Shown here: positions 55,598 to 64,000 of the stretch, in pieces
Layout of the letters: each line of letters starts with the position of its first letter
Numbering within the stretch: position 1 is the stretch's first letter
Assembly (NCBI GenBank): GCA_900544795.1
Contig: UQWM01000012.1
Span: forward strand, 1 to 64,000
DNA length: 64,000 bases
Source: an uncultured Phascolarctobacterium sp.
GTDB taxonomy: Bacteria > Bacillota > Negativicutes > Acidaminococcales > Acidaminococcaceae
Direction of reading: 5' to 3'
Notes under the pieces: model-generated
Seen by the model: only the letters and a program-made list of their open reading frames with translations
Databases searched by the model: none
Told to the model about the DNA's origin: nothing
Position numbers and translations under genes: made by a program

Positions 55598-57559
55598 TTA
55601 TTTCACCTTGCTCCCTGAAGCAATATTGGGTGCGTCTGCCAGTACCAGATTACCTTCGCCATCGGAGGCGGCCAGCAGCATGCCGCGAGATTCGATGCCG
55701 CGCAGCTTGGCAGCTTTCAGATTGGCGATAACGATAACGTTGCGGCCAACCAGTTCTTCAGCAGTATAATGCTGGGCAATACCGGAAACGATAGTGCGTT
55801 CTTCGTCGCCTACTTTTACCTGCAGCTTCATCAGCTTATCGGTTTTAGGCACTCGCTCAGCGGCGCTGATAGTAGCCACACGCAGGTCGATCTTCATAAA
55901 ATCATCAATAGTGATCTCGTCCGTTGCCGCTGCCGCCGTTTTTACTTCGGCCTGCGGTGCTGGTTGAACGGCTGCTTTAGCTGTAGGCGCAGCTTTTTTA
56001 GTCGCGGCGATCACGGTCTCGCCGCTTTCGGTGATCTCGATACGGGGATACAGAGGTTCGCCCTTCTGCACCTTAGTGCCATCCGGCAGACCGCCCCAGG
56101 CAGTATCCATCAGCAGGAACTGCTCGGGAGCAGTGAGGCCCAGCTGGGCATAGATTTTGGGGCTGGCAGTAGGGATATAGGGGCTGGTAAGGATAGCGAC
56201 GATACGCAGCACCTCGGCCAGATTATACATAACAGTTTCCAGGCGGACTGCTTTTTCAGGGTCTTTAGCCAGCAGCCAGGGGCCGGTTTCATCGATGTAT
56301 TTATTGGCACGGCTGATCAGTGCCCACAGGGTCTTGATGGCCGTGTTGATCTCCATATGGTCCATGGCGTCCTGATATTTAGCTACAGTCTCGCCGACCA
56401 GCGCGATCAGTTCTTCGTCCAACGGCTCGCTGACGGCAGTTTTATGGATAACGCCGCCGTGATATTTTTCGATCATGCTGACCGTGCGGTGCAGCAGGTT
56501 GCCCAAATCGTTGGCCAGGTCGGCATTGATACGGGAGATCAGCGCGTCGCGGGAGAAATTGCCGTCGCTGCCCAGATTGATTTCGCGCAGCAGGAAATAA
56601 CGGATAGCATCGGAACCGAACTCGTCGATCAGCGCCAGCGGGTCGATGACATTGCCTTTGGATTTAGACATTTTATCGCCTTCGACTACCAGCCAGCCAT
56701 GTCCGTAAACCTGTTTCGGCAGCGGCTCTCCCATTGCCATCAGCATGATAGGCCAGATGATAGTATGGAAACGCACGATCTCTTTGCCGACCAGATGCAG
56801 ATTAGCGGGCCAGTATTTGTTGAATTTTTCAGGATCGCTGCCATAACCGATACCGGTAAAGTAATTGAGCAGCGCATCGAACCACACATAAACCACATGT
56901 TTATCGTCGAAAGGAACGGGCACGCCCCAGTCAAAAGTGGTACGGGTGATACTAAGGTCTTCCAGGCCCTGTTTGATGAAGTTGATCATCTCGTTGCGGC
57001 GGGCAACAGGTTGGATGAAGTCGGGATTAGCTTCTATATATTCCAACAGACGGTCCTGATATTTAGAAAGCTTGAAGAAGTAGCTTTCTTCCTCCATACG
57101 TTCTACCGGACGGCCGCAGTCGGGGCACTTGCCATCGACCAGCTGACGCTCCAGCCAGTAGGATTCGCAGGGTACGCAGTACCAGCCTTCATAGTTCTTT
57201 TTATAAATATCGCCCTGGTCAAAGATTTTTTGCAAAATGCTTTGGACGACCTTGTGGTGGCGTTCTTCACTGGTACGAATGAAATCGTTATTAGTGATGT
57301 TAAGACGCTGCCACAAAAGCTTGAAATTGGCGATGATCTCGTCAACATATTGAATCGGTGTAACACCCATCTCCGTAGCTTTGCGCTGGATCTTCAAGCC
57401 ATGCTCGTCGCTGCCGGTCAGGAAGAATACATCTTCGCCTTTGGCGCGGTGGTAGCGGGCCACGGTATCGGCAATAGTAGTGCAGTAGGCGTGGCCAATA
57501 TGCAGTTTATCGCTGGGATAATAGATAGGGGTTGTGATATAAAATGTTGGCTTTGTCAT
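55598..57559 (-). CDS. metG: Methionyl-tRNA synthetase with C-terminal tRNA-binding domain
   Basis: The 653-residue enzyme charges tRNA-Met. It has the HIGH motif in PIYYPSDKLHIGHAYCTT, the zinc knuckle CVPCESYW with CPDCG, the KMSKSKGN motif (about 297-304) and a C-terminal OB-fold EMAP/Trbp111-like domain (about 545-653: IDLRVATI, LMKLQVKVGDEERTIVSGIA). The last domain follows a Pro/Ala/Lys linker. It lies between rsmI and tatD and starts in a 4-base overlap with rsmI. Confidence 0.97.
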   Translation of the reverse strand: MTKPTFYITTPIYYPSDKLHIGHAYCTTIADTVARYHRAKGEDVFFLTGSDEHGLKIQRKATEMGVTPIQYVDEIIANFKLLWQRLNITNNDFIRTSEERHHKVVQSILQKIFDQGDIYKKNYEGWYCVPCESYWLERQLVDGKCPDCGRPVERMEEESYFFKLSKYQDRLLEYIEANPDFIQPVARRNEMINFIKQGLEDLSITRTTFDWGVPVPFDDKHVVYVWFDALLNYFTGIGYGSDPEKFNKYWPANLHLVGKEIVRFHTIIWPIMLMAMGEPLPKQVYGHGWLVVEGDKMSKSKGNVIDPLALIDEFGSDAIRYFLLREINLGSDGNFSRDALISRINADLANDLGNLLHRTVSMIEKYHGGVIHKTAVSEPLDEELIALVGETVAKYQDAMDHMEINTAIKTLWALISRANKYIDETGPWLLAKDPEKAVRLETVMYNLAEVLRIVAILTSPYIPTASPKIYAQLGLTAPEQFLLMDTAWGGLPDGTKVQKGEPLYPRIEITESGETVIAATKKAAPTAKAAVQPAPQAEVKTAAAATDEITIDDFMKIDLRVATISAAERVPKTDKLMKLQVKVGDEERTIVSGIAQHYTAEELVGRNVIVIANLKAAKLRGIESRGMLLAASDGEGNLVLADAPNIASGSKVK

Positions 57560-58398
57560 ATGTTGATCCCTTCTTCTTCTGAAATTAATTTATTATATAA
57601 TTCCCGTTTGGGAAGTTTATTCGCTTTAGCGACCTGCGCCAGCGCCGTCTTTTTATCGACGCCCTGCGCGATCAGGTCTTTCACCTGCGTCAGCGGGTCC
57701 TGCTCCTGCTGCACTGGCTGCTGCCTCGAGCCACGGGCCACTACCAGGCAAAATTCACCGCGGGGCTTATTATCAGCAAGCCACGCCAGGCACTGGCTGA
57801 TACTGCCGCGAAAAAATTCTTCGTGCAGCTTGGTCAATTCACGGGCCGCCGCCATAGGACGATCGCCCCAAATTTCCAGCATTTCTTTCAGCACTTGCTC
57901 GATACGGTGCGGCGCTTCGTACAAAATGATCGTAGCGGGAATGTACTGCCATTCCTCCAGCTGTTCACGTCTGTTTTTTTTGCTTTTGGGCAAAAAACCG
58001 CCAAAGAAAAATGGCGAGGCAGGCAGGCCTGAAGCAATGAGAGCGCACAAAGCGGCGTTGGCGCCGGGAACAGGCACTACCTGCACACCTGCGTCGATAG
58101 CCAGCCTGGCCAGCTGCTCACCCGGATCAGCGATACCGGGGAAACCGGCGTCGCTGACTAAGGCCACGTTTTTACCGTCCATCAGCTCGCCTAAAAGGTA
58201 CGCGCCTTGCTTTTCCTTGCTGTGCTCATCATAACGCACCAGCCGCCCTTTGATATTAAAACGGTTCAATAACTGCAGAGTGTGGCGGGTATCCTCGGCG
58301 GCGATGATGTCCGCCTCGGCCAGCATCCGCTGGGCACGCGGCGTCATATCCTCAAGATTGCCGATAGGAGTAGCGCACAAATATAAAATTCCTGCCAT
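57556..58398 (-). CDS. rsmI: 16S rRNA 2'-O-ribose C1402 methyltransferase
   Basis: The 280-residue tetrapyrrole-methylase-fold enzyme modifies C1402 in the P site. CATPIGNLEDMTPRAQRML, AAEDTRHTLQLLN and SDAGFPGIADPGEQL are conserved, with a C-terminal tail DKKTALAQVAKANKLPKRELYN. The ATG overlaps the upstream methyltransferase stop in a TGATG string. Upstream of metG as in other Firmicutes. Confidence 0.95.
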   Translation of the reverse strand: MAGILYLCATPIGNLEDMTPRAQRMLAEADIIAAEDTRHTLQLLNRFNIKGRLVRYDEHSKEKQGAYLLGELMDGKNVALVSDAGFPGIADPGEQLARLAIDAGVQVVPVPGANAALCALIASGLPASPFFFGGFLPKSKKNRREQLEEWQYIPATIILYEAPHRIEQVLKEMLEIWGDRPMAAARELTKLHEEFFRGSISQCLAWLADNKPRGEFCLVVARGSRQQPVQQEQDPLTQVKDLIAQGVDKKTALAQVAKANKLPKRELYNKLISEEEGINI

Positions 58399-59126
58399 CA
58401 CTCCGCCTCCTCTGCCATACCATAATATTCTAAAGTCTGCCTGCTGTGGCTGCCGTCGGCGTTATACATCACCAGCGGCGGCAAAACCTCCAGCCCATAA
58501 CTGCCGCCCTTCACCATTTCCATTAAAAAGATCCAGGCCGGTTTATCGACAAAAGAATGTACCCATTGCAGCTTTTTCGGCTGCAAGCCATATTTCAGGG
58601 CCAGTTCCATACATTCCGTAAACCGTTCGGGCAACTGCACAATGGCAAAGCGCCCACGGTATTTTACCAGATAGGCCGCCGTTTGGAAAAAATCCTCCAG
58701 CGTAGCAGTTACCTCGTGACAGGCTGCCGTCGCCACCTGCCGTACCTTGCCGCTGTTACGATAGGGTGGATTGGCGGCGATCAGATCAAAGCTTTCCGAG
58801 CGGTACAGCTTTTTCAGCTCCCGCAGGTCGGCCACTTCGGCACTTACCCGGTCTTCCAGCTTGTTGGCCGCTATGCTGCGGCGCATCAGCTGGACTACAT
58901 GAGGGTTACGGTCGATGCCCACCACAGTGGCAGCGCCCCGCGCCGCCAGCAGCAGGCTGATCGCACCCGTGCCGGAGCCCAGTTCTAAAACCCGCGCCTG
59001 TTTGACCAGATGCGGAAACGCCGCTAAAAAAACGGCGTCCGTTGTAAAACAAAATTCTTCCGAATCCTGCCAGATGGCATAATTGCAGCCGGGCAGGGAA
59101 TCGCAGCGTTCCGTGTCCTTACTCAT
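58398..59126 (-). CDS. TrmN6/YfiC-like N6-adenine methyltransferase
   Basis: The 242-residue SAM enzyme has LELGSGTGAISLLLA (motif I), GIDRNPHVVQLM and the catalytic NPPY (AANPPYRNSG), placing it near tRNA1(Val) A37 methyltransferases. ATG 59126 is chosen because it lies one base after the ricT stop; a frame to 59153 overlaps more. Codon and gene order fit the housekeeping operon. Exact target nucleotide is not shown. Confidence 0.85.
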   Translation of the reverse strand: MSKDTERCDSLPGCNYAIWQDSEEFCFTTDAVFLAAFPHLVKQARVLELGSGTGAISLLLAARGAATVVGIDRNPHVVQLMRRSIAANKLEDRVSAEVADLRELKKLYRSESFDLIAANPPYRNSGKVRQVATAACHEVTATLEDFFQTAAYLVKYRGRFAIVQLPERFTECMELALKYGLQPKKLQWVHSFVDKPAWIFLMEMVKGGSYGLEVLPPLVMYNADGSHSRQTLEYYGMAEEAE

Positions 59127-59127
59127 C

Positions 59128-59973
59128 TCAGATATTGTCGGCCTTAGAAGCATCGACGATCTCGTCCCATTCTACCTGGATAACGTTATCAGGCGTCAGC
59201 TGTACGGAAGCCGTACGCATAGCGCGGTTGATGCCTGTTACCTTGCCTTCTCCCAGTGGGGTCACCACCAGAGCACCAATTTTAGGAATCTCGATGCGGT
59301 CGCTGCCGCCATTGCGTTTACAGCAGCCTTCCTTACAATACATATGGTTCTCGTATTTCAGGCAGCACATCAGGCGGCCGCAGATGCCGGAGATTTTGGC
59401 CGGGTTCAGAGACAAGCCCTGTTCTTTGGCCATCCGGATGGATACCGGTTCAAAATCGCCTAGAAAGGTCGAGCAGCACAGGGGTCTGCCGCAGCAGCCG
59501 ATACCACCCAGCATTTTCGCTTCATCGCGCACGCCGATCTGGCGCAGCTCGATACGGGTACGGAACACAGCGGCCAGATCTTTGACCAGCTCGCGGAAAT
59601 CTATCCGTCCTTCGGCGGTAAAATAAAAAATGATCTTATTGACGTCAAAGGTAAATTCCACATCTATCAGCCGCATGGGCAGCTCGTGGTTAGTGATCTT
59701 GCGCAGGCAGATATTGAAGGCTTCCTTCTCGCGGACGATGTTTTCTTCCACTTTGCGGGCGTCCTCTTCCGTTGCTTTGCGCAGCACCGGCTTCAGCGGT
59801 GAAACTACCTCTTTGTCGCTGACCTCGCGCGGGCCTACTACCACCTCGCCGTATTCCACCCCACGGGCGGTTTCGACGATGGCGTGATCCCCCTCGGCTA
59901 CATTGCTGACGACGGGATCGAAATAATATATTTTACCTGCTTTTTTAAATCTTATACCTACAACTGTTGGCAC
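59128..59973 (-). CDS. ricT: RicT (YaaT), PSP1-domain protein
   Basis: The 281-residue protein has the PSP1 C-terminal domain with a Cys-rich core: GGIGCCGRPLCCSTFL and MCCLKYENHMYCKEGCC, at least ten Cys. In Bacillus, the RicAFT complex binds two [4Fe-4S] clusters and affects RNase Y, biofilm and sporulation. It follows holB with a one-base overlap. The complex partners RicA and RicF are not in this window. Confidence 0.93.
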   Translation of the reverse strand: MPTVVGIRFKKAGKIYYFDPVVSNVAEGDHAIVETARGVEYGEVVVGPREVSDKEVVSPLKPVLRKATEEDARKVEENIVREKEAFNICLRKITNHELPMRLIDVEFTFDVNKIIFYFTAEGRIDFRELVKDLAAVFRTRIELRQIGVRDEAKMLGGIGCCGRPLCCSTFLGDFEPVSIRMAKEQGLSLNPAKISGICGRLMCCLKYENHMYCKEGCCKRNGGSDRIEIPKIGALVVTPLGEGKVTGINRAMRTASVQLTPDNVIQVEWDEIVDASKADNI

Positions 59974-60971
59974 TATCTTTCCTCCTTCCGAAGTATGTCT
60001 GTTTTAAGTACCACCGTTTCCAAAACCAGCTTAGCACCGGCATTGCTTTCGATGGCCTGATATGCTTGCTGAGCGACGTCCGCCGCCTGCTTCAGATGCG
60101 AAGCGGGCCAACCGGCAGCCAATCGCCGTAATCTATCTGTGCAGTCACAGTTATAAATCTGTTCCTCCAGTCCGTTTTGCAGCAGCAAAGCGTCCCGGGC
60201 TAAAAACAGCAGCATTTCCGTAAATAATAAACCGCCCTGTTTGTCGTAGCTTTCGAGCCAGGGCTGCGAAGCCACATAGCGCATAGGCTGCGCCAGAGGC
60301 AGTGCTTCCAAAAATTCCAAAGCCTGGTCGCGGTAACCTATGGCACCGGCAGCGTCCATATTGATGGCCGCACCCAGCGAACCCCCTGCCAAGCGGGCCA
60401 GCAGTTCAGCCTGCTCCAGTCCCCGCTTTGTTAAAGCGTCCTGCGTCAGCGCCAAAGGGATCTGGTCGAAACGCAGCTGGATGACTCGCGAAAGGATCGT
60501 CGGCAAAAGCCGTTCCAACCGCGAAGCTATCATAATGAACATCCAGTTCGGCGGCGGTTCTTCCAGCAGCTTTAAAAGGCTGTTGGCGGCCTCCACCGTC
60601 ATTCTGTCGGCAGCGTCGATGACGCATACCTTACAGGCCGAGAGCGCAGGCGCGAAAGCGGCCTGCTTACTCATATCCTTGATCTGTTCGATCTTCAGGT
60701 CTTTACCGGGAGCCTCCTGCTCCACCAACATAAAATCCGGGTGGGCAAAGCTGTGCTCCTCTAAATTTATCAGGCGGCAGGACTCGCACCTGCCGCACGG
60801 GCGCTCAGCCTCGCTCAGGCAAAGAAAGGTTCTGGCAAAACGCAGTGCCAGCTGTTTTTTGCCAATGCCGTCGGGGCCATAAAAAAGCAGTGCGTGCGGC
60901 CGGTCACCCGGCTGCAACAGCCTGGCTAAAAATTCTTTATTCTGTTCGTGTCCCAGAATATCGTCCCACAT
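59973..60971 (-). CDS. holB: DNA polymerase III delta' subunit
   Basis: The 332-residue clamp-loader subunit has an AAA+ N-terminal part with the Walker A-like GPDGIGKKQLALRFA, the zinc module ERPCGRCESCRL (four Cys with CLSEAE) and the IDAADRMTVEAANSLLKLLEEPP segment with the SRC-like ASRLERLLPTILSR. It helps load the beta clamp. It lies 17 bases after tmk and overlaps ricT by one base. Confidence 0.95.
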   Translation of the reverse strand: MWDDILGHEQNKEFLARLLQPGDRPHALLFYGPDGIGKKQLALRFARTFLCLSEAERPCGRCESCRLINLEEHSFAHPDFMLVEQEAPGKDLKIEQIKDMSKQAAFAPALSACKVCVIDAADRMTVEAANSLLKLLEEPPPNWMFIMIASRLERLLPTILSRVIQLRFDQIPLALTQDALTKRGLEQAELLARLAGGSLGAAINMDAAGAIGYRDQALEFLEALPLAQPMRYVASQPWLESYDKQGGLLFTEMLLFLARDALLLQNGLEEQIYNCDCTDRLRRLAAGWPASHLKQAADVAQQAYQAIESNAGAKLVLETVVLKTDILRKEER

Positions 60972-60988
60972 AGGCTTCCTTTCTTTGC

Positions 60989-61612
60989 TCAGCTTTTTAA
61001 CAAAGCTTCCAGTTCTTTTACTAAATCAGCGCTGACTGCTTCCTGCTGTTGCAGGGCATCGATGACCCTGATGCGCTGTGTATTCGCCTTAGCCAGTTCC
61101 AAAAAGCCCTGGCGTACTTTGATTTGAAACGCCAGTCCTTCGTTCTCAAAGCGGTCGGTAACGCCCCGTTCTTCTCTGCGGGCAGCCAGCCGCTCAGGGT
61201 CGCCGTCCAGCAGCAAGGTCAGGTCGGGCTCCAACCCGCCGGTGGCAAAGGCGTTAAGCTGCATCAGTTCGGTCAGCTGCAGGCCACGCACAAACCCTTG
61301 ATAGACCAGCGTCGAATCGCTGAAACGGTCACACAGCACTACCTGCCCCGCCGCTAAGGCGGGCCGTACTACTTTAGCCAAATGGTCGGCACGGGCAGCC
61401 AGATACAGCAGCGTTTCCGTGCGCTCGTCCATAGTCAGCTGCGGGTCGAGCACCAGATCACGCAAGCGTTCGGCAGCTTCCGAGCCGCCGGGCTCACGAG
61501 TGCGCACCACTTCATAGCCACGCTGGGCCAGCCAGTTGGCCAGATGCTCAAGCTGCGTGCTTTTGCCGCTGCCGTCGGGGCCTTCTAACGTAATAAAATA
61601 ACCTTTGTTCAT
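60989..61612 (-). CDS. tmk: Thymidylate kinase
   Basis: The 207-residue kinase phosphorylates dTMP with ATP. P-loop EGPDGSGKSTQLEHL (about 10-24), the REPGGSEAAERLR segment, CDRFSDSTLVYQG and the LID ERGVTDRFE are present. It overlaps the decarboxylase stop by 4 bases and precedes holB, the standard order. Confidence 0.97.
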   Translation of the reverse strand: MNKGYFITLEGPDGSGKSTQLEHLANWLAQRGYEVVRTREPGGSEAAERLRDLVLDPQLTMDERTETLLYLAARADHLAKVVRPALAAGQVVLCDRFSDSTLVYQGFVRGLQLTELMQLNAFATGGLEPDLTLLLDGDPERLAARREERGVTDRFENEGLAFQIKVRQGFLELAKANTQRIRVIDALQQQEAVSADLVKELEALLKS

Positions 61613-63072
61613 TCAAGTACCACTCGTATTTCCCTTAAGCTGCCGTCGGCAGGGCCGCTGACGGGCAGTCTCAAGTTTTTCATATTTTCGCAGTAAGCGA
61701 TGATCGCTTCCGTTACCAGTTCGCCGGGTAAAAGTACGGGTATCCCCGGCGGATAAAAGCTGACCTGTTCGGCGCAGATCCGCCCGGCCGCATTTTGCAG
61801 GGGCACACTTACTTTAGCGCTGTCAAAAGCCTGCCGCAGTAGCAAAGCCTGCTGCGGTGCAGGCAGCTGTGGACTTGCCGCCAGCGTTTGCGGAGTTTTT
61901 TTATTTTGTCCCAACTTGGTAAAAACCTGTTTTATAACAGCGAGCACGGCGTCATAATCGTCGCCGCCATCACCATAAGTAACTAAAAATAACACGTTGG
62001 CAGCGTCTGTCAACTCTACCGCTACACCTGCCTGACGCAGGCAGTCCGCTACTTCGACGCCGGTATAACCCCAGTCCGCCACACTAACGGTGACCTTAGT
62101 ACGGTCAAAAGCGGCAATACCATTACTACCAACACAGTCTTCGTTCAAAAGCCGCAGGCCATCAAAGCTTTGCAGTACCAGCCGCAGCCTGTCCGCTGCC
62201 GCCACCGCTTGCTCGCTCATCTGCCGGCCACAGCTGGCCAGTTGGAACCTGGCCGCATCTAACGAAGCCAGTAAAAGATAGTTGGGGCTGGTAGTAGTCA
62301 AAAGGCTCATCACATCGGCAGCACGCTCCAGGTCAAGGCGCTCGCCGCGCACCTGCAGCATAGAGCACTGCGTCATGGCCCCTACTATTTTATGGGTACT
62401 TTGGGCGCAGGCATCGACGCCGCAGGCCAGGGCCGACGGCGGCAGCAAACTGCTAAAGCCTAAATGCGGCCCGTGGGCCTCGTCGACTAGCAAAACCGCG
62501 CCGCGAGCATGGGCAGCTTTGGCAATAGCTTTGATATCGGCTGCCTGCCCGTAGTAATTGGGGCTGGTCAAAAACACTGCCTTAATAGCAGGCTGCTGCT
62601 CAAGGGCAGCTTCTACCTGCGCGGCTGTTACCTGGGTATTGATGCCAAAAGCAGCATCAAACTGCGGCGTGATATACACCGGCTCCAAGTCGCCTAACAA
62701 AAGGCCACCAGCGACACTACGATGAGCGTTGCGCGGCACCAGCACTTTGCCGCCAGGTTTGACAGCGGTCAGCAGCATAGCATGGATCGCCTGAGTAGTG
62801 CCGTTAACAGCAAAAAAACAGCGGTCACTGCCGTAAAGCTGTGCGGCCAGGTCTTGCGCAGCGCCGATGCAGCCTGTAGGACAATGGATATCGTCCAATT
62901 CTGCCATCAGCGATACATCCATTTGTACCGCGCCCGCTCCCAGCTCGCCAGCCAGCAACGGTTCCATACCACGGCCGCCCTTATGGCCCGGTGTGTGGAA
63001 GGGATAGACCCGCTCTTTTTTATATTGAAGCATTGCCGCTAAAAGCGGCATTTTAGATTGATCTGCCTGCAA
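61609..63072 (-). CDS. Orn/Lys/Arg decarboxylase family protein, fold type I (YaaO-like)
   Basis: The 487-residue PLP enzyme resembles bacterial arginine or lysine decarboxylases: PFHTPGHKGGRGMEPLLAGEL, CFFAVNGTTQAIHAML, LVDEAHGPHLGF (Asp) and the PLP lysine in AQSTHKIVGAMTQ. TTG 63072 is chosen with GGAGG 6 bases upstream; ATG 63051 is alternative. It overlaps tmk, as YaaO does. Substrate (Arg, Lys or Orn) cannot be assigned. Possibly linked to polyamine synthesis with the next gene. Confidence 0.88.
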   Translation of the reverse strand: MQADQSKMPLLAAMLQYKKERVYPFHTPGHKGGRGMEPLLAGELGAGAVQMDVSLMAELDDIHCPTGCIGAAQDLAAQLYGSDRCFFAVNGTTQAIHAMLLTAVKPGGKVLVPRNAHRSVAGGLLLGDLEPVYITPQFDAAFGINTQVTAAQVEAALEQQPAIKAVFLTSPNYYGQAADIKAIAKAAHARGAVLLVDEAHGPHLGFSSLLPPSALACGVDACAQSTHKIVGAMTQCSMLQVRGERLDLERAADVMSLLTTTSPNYLLLASLDAARFQLASCGRQMSEQAVAAADRLRLVLQSFDGLRLLNEDCVGSNGIAAFDRTKVTVSVADWGYTGVEVADCLRQAGVAVELTDAANVLFLVTYGDGGDDYDAVLAVIKQVFTKLGQNKKTPQTLAASPQLPAPQQALLLRQAFDSAKVSVPLQNAAGRICAEQVSFYPPGIPVLLPGELVTEAIIAYCENMKNLRLPVSGPADGSLREIRVVLE

Positions 63073-63201
63073 AAGAAGCCTCCATATAAATACAAACACT
63101 TATCCATGTTATCTATATATTTTATCACAGGCAGCAAGGTGTTACAAGCTACCCAAAAGTGCGCACCCAGCATAGTCCGACCAAATTTTTAGCGACAATA
63201 A

Positions 63202-63230
63202 AAAAGCTTCGGCTGCCAGGCAGCCGAAGC
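63202..63230 (-). terminator. Rho-independent terminator
   Basis: On the - strand GCTTCGGCTGCC (63219-63230 with 63206-63217) has a 1-base centre and is followed by a T6 tract. It ends the ornithine decarboxylase gene. Confidence 0.92.
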
Positions 63231-63245
63231 AAGATATTTTATTGT

Positions 63246-64000
63246 TCAACCAACTAAGGCAGCCTTTGGCCGCAGCTCGATCTCATCTTTTAAATCTTCC
63301 CAGACAACGAAGTTGGCTTTACTGAAGCCGTTGAAGGTAGTTGCCGACGCCGAAGTATAAGCGCCGCAGGACGGTACCAAAATCAAATCACCAACCTGCT
63401 GCCTTACGGTCAGCTTACCGCGGAACATGATGTCCAGCGAATCGCAGCTGGGCCCGGCAAAGGTAGCTTCTACCTGCTCGCCATCTTTAAAGCTGATGAG
63501 CTTAAAATCCCACTGATCAAAAATAACGCCGGAAAAAGTTCCGTACAAACCGTCATCGAGGAAATACCATGGCTGGCCGCCGCGCTCGGTAACGCCGATA
63601 ACGCTGGTGATAAGGTTGACCGCCGTACCGCACATAAAACGGCCCGGTTCAGCCCAGATCTCGATATGGGGAAAATCTTCGTCCAGACGGGCGTTGATCT
63701 GTTTCAGCATTTCTTTTAAATTAAAGCGCACTTTCGGTTCTGGGATGGGGAAGCCGCCACCGATATCGAGGATGCGCAGCTGCATACCTGCCGCTGCCGC
63801 TTTTTCAAAAACCTCACGGGCTACGTCCAGCGCTCCCAGGTAAGGATCGGCGCTCATGGTCTGGCTGCCTACGTGGAAACAGACACCTGCAGCGTCAAGG
63901 CCGGCTGCCTTAGCGGCCAGAAGCAGTTCTACCGCCCGCTCACTGCCGACGCCGAATTTTTTATTCAGGTCCACATGAGCCGAAGAGTTATCGATACGGA
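63246..64000 (-). CDS. Eukaryotic-type ornithine/lysine decarboxylase, fold type III (partial)
   Basis: The frame is open to the window edge, so the N-terminal part is missing; at least 250 residues are here. The alanine racemase-like fold is shown by GVCFHVGSQT, ILDIGGGFP, WAEPGRFMCG and the substrate-contact GPSCDSLD (the Cys equals Cys360 of eukaryotic ODC). It decarboxylates ornithine, lysine or arginine to polyamine precursors. Separated from the preceding fold type I gene by a terminator and about 170 bases, so independently transcribed. Confidence 0.9.
   Translation of the reverse strand, partial: RIDNSSAHVDLNKKFGVGSERAVELLLAAKAAGLDAAGVCFHVGSQTMSADPYLGALDVAREVFEKAAAAGMQLRILDIGGGFPIPEPKVRFNLKEMLKQINARLDEDFPHIEIWAEPGRFMCGTAVNLITSVIGVTERGGQPWYFLDDGLYGTFSGVIFDQWDFKLISFKDGEQVEATFAGPSCDSLDIMFRGKLTVRQQVGDLILVPSCGAYTSASATTFNGFSKANFVVWEDLKDEIELRPKAALVG

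Noticed and set aside
55769..58234. A very long open frame antisense to metG and rsmI
   Set aside because: It covers recognised genes on the other strand, has no ribosome site or recognisable domain, and such antisense frames are common with this codon bias.

Overview
The window looks like a chromosomal segment of a diderm Firmicute of class Negativicutes, most likely an Acidaminococcaceae member close to Phascolarctobacterium (inference; no database search was possible). The gene order is Firmicute: yybS-gdpP-rplI-dnaB, and decarboxylase-tmk-holB-ricT-trmN6-rsmI-metG-tatD-yabE-rnmV-rsmA. The envelope is Gram-negative: an autotransporter barrel, a second outer-membrane barrel and a 1194-residue YadA-like trimeric adhesin. 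A B12-binding methylmalonyl-CoA mutase subunit beside a methylmalonyl-CoA decarboxylase alpha subunit and a dicarboxylate carrier fits a succinate-to-propionate metabolism.

Layout. 1-6.9 kb: end of an autotransporter, an NmlR-type MerR regulator with an adjacent possible regulated RNA, an M23 peptidase and lipid-flippase pair, a BMP lipoprotein with an outer-membrane barrel and a YegP-type protein, and a reverse rubrerythrin. 6.9-12.2 kb: three AT-rich pilin-like genes, an M48 protease and a CoA transferase. 12.3-18.6 kb: thiamin region (thiW, a small membrane protein, a zinc-sensor-type ArsR repressor, a MocR regulator that lacks its PLP lysine, then thiS-thiF-thiG-thiH-tenI behind a leader hairpin). 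18.6-28.1 kb: tRNA-Lys, purA-purB, dnaB-rplI-gdpP-yybS and a DUF697-like protein.

28.5-32 kb: mutase B12 subunit, decarboxylase alpha and an SLC13-type carrier broken by one in-frame TAA. 32-37.3 kb: gluQ, phnD-phnC without a full permease, a secreted protein and an iron alcohol dehydrogenase. 37.4-45.6 kb: a LysM protein with a LexA-type box (YneA-like), an AEC transporter, then a sulfur-trafficking cluster (iscU, iscS, iscR, cysK, an HD protein, mnmA) with a divergent iscS/iscR promoter carrying a repeated operator-like element. 45.6-51.8 kb: secreted small proteins, the repetitive YadA-like adhesin, an HTH regulator and a sigma-like factor with no clear start. 51.8-64 kb: a CGGC protein, the translation and replication housekeeping operon, and two PLP decarboxylases of polyamine or basic amino acid metabolism, the last cut by the window edge.

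No phage, insertion sequence, CRISPR array or rRNA was seen. The most interesting signals are regulatory or structural: a possible MerR-controlled RNA, the thi leader hairpin, the MocR Lys-to-Arg change, the adhesin's C-terminal coiled-coil tail, the interrupted carrier, and paired Cys-rich tails on IscU and IscR.
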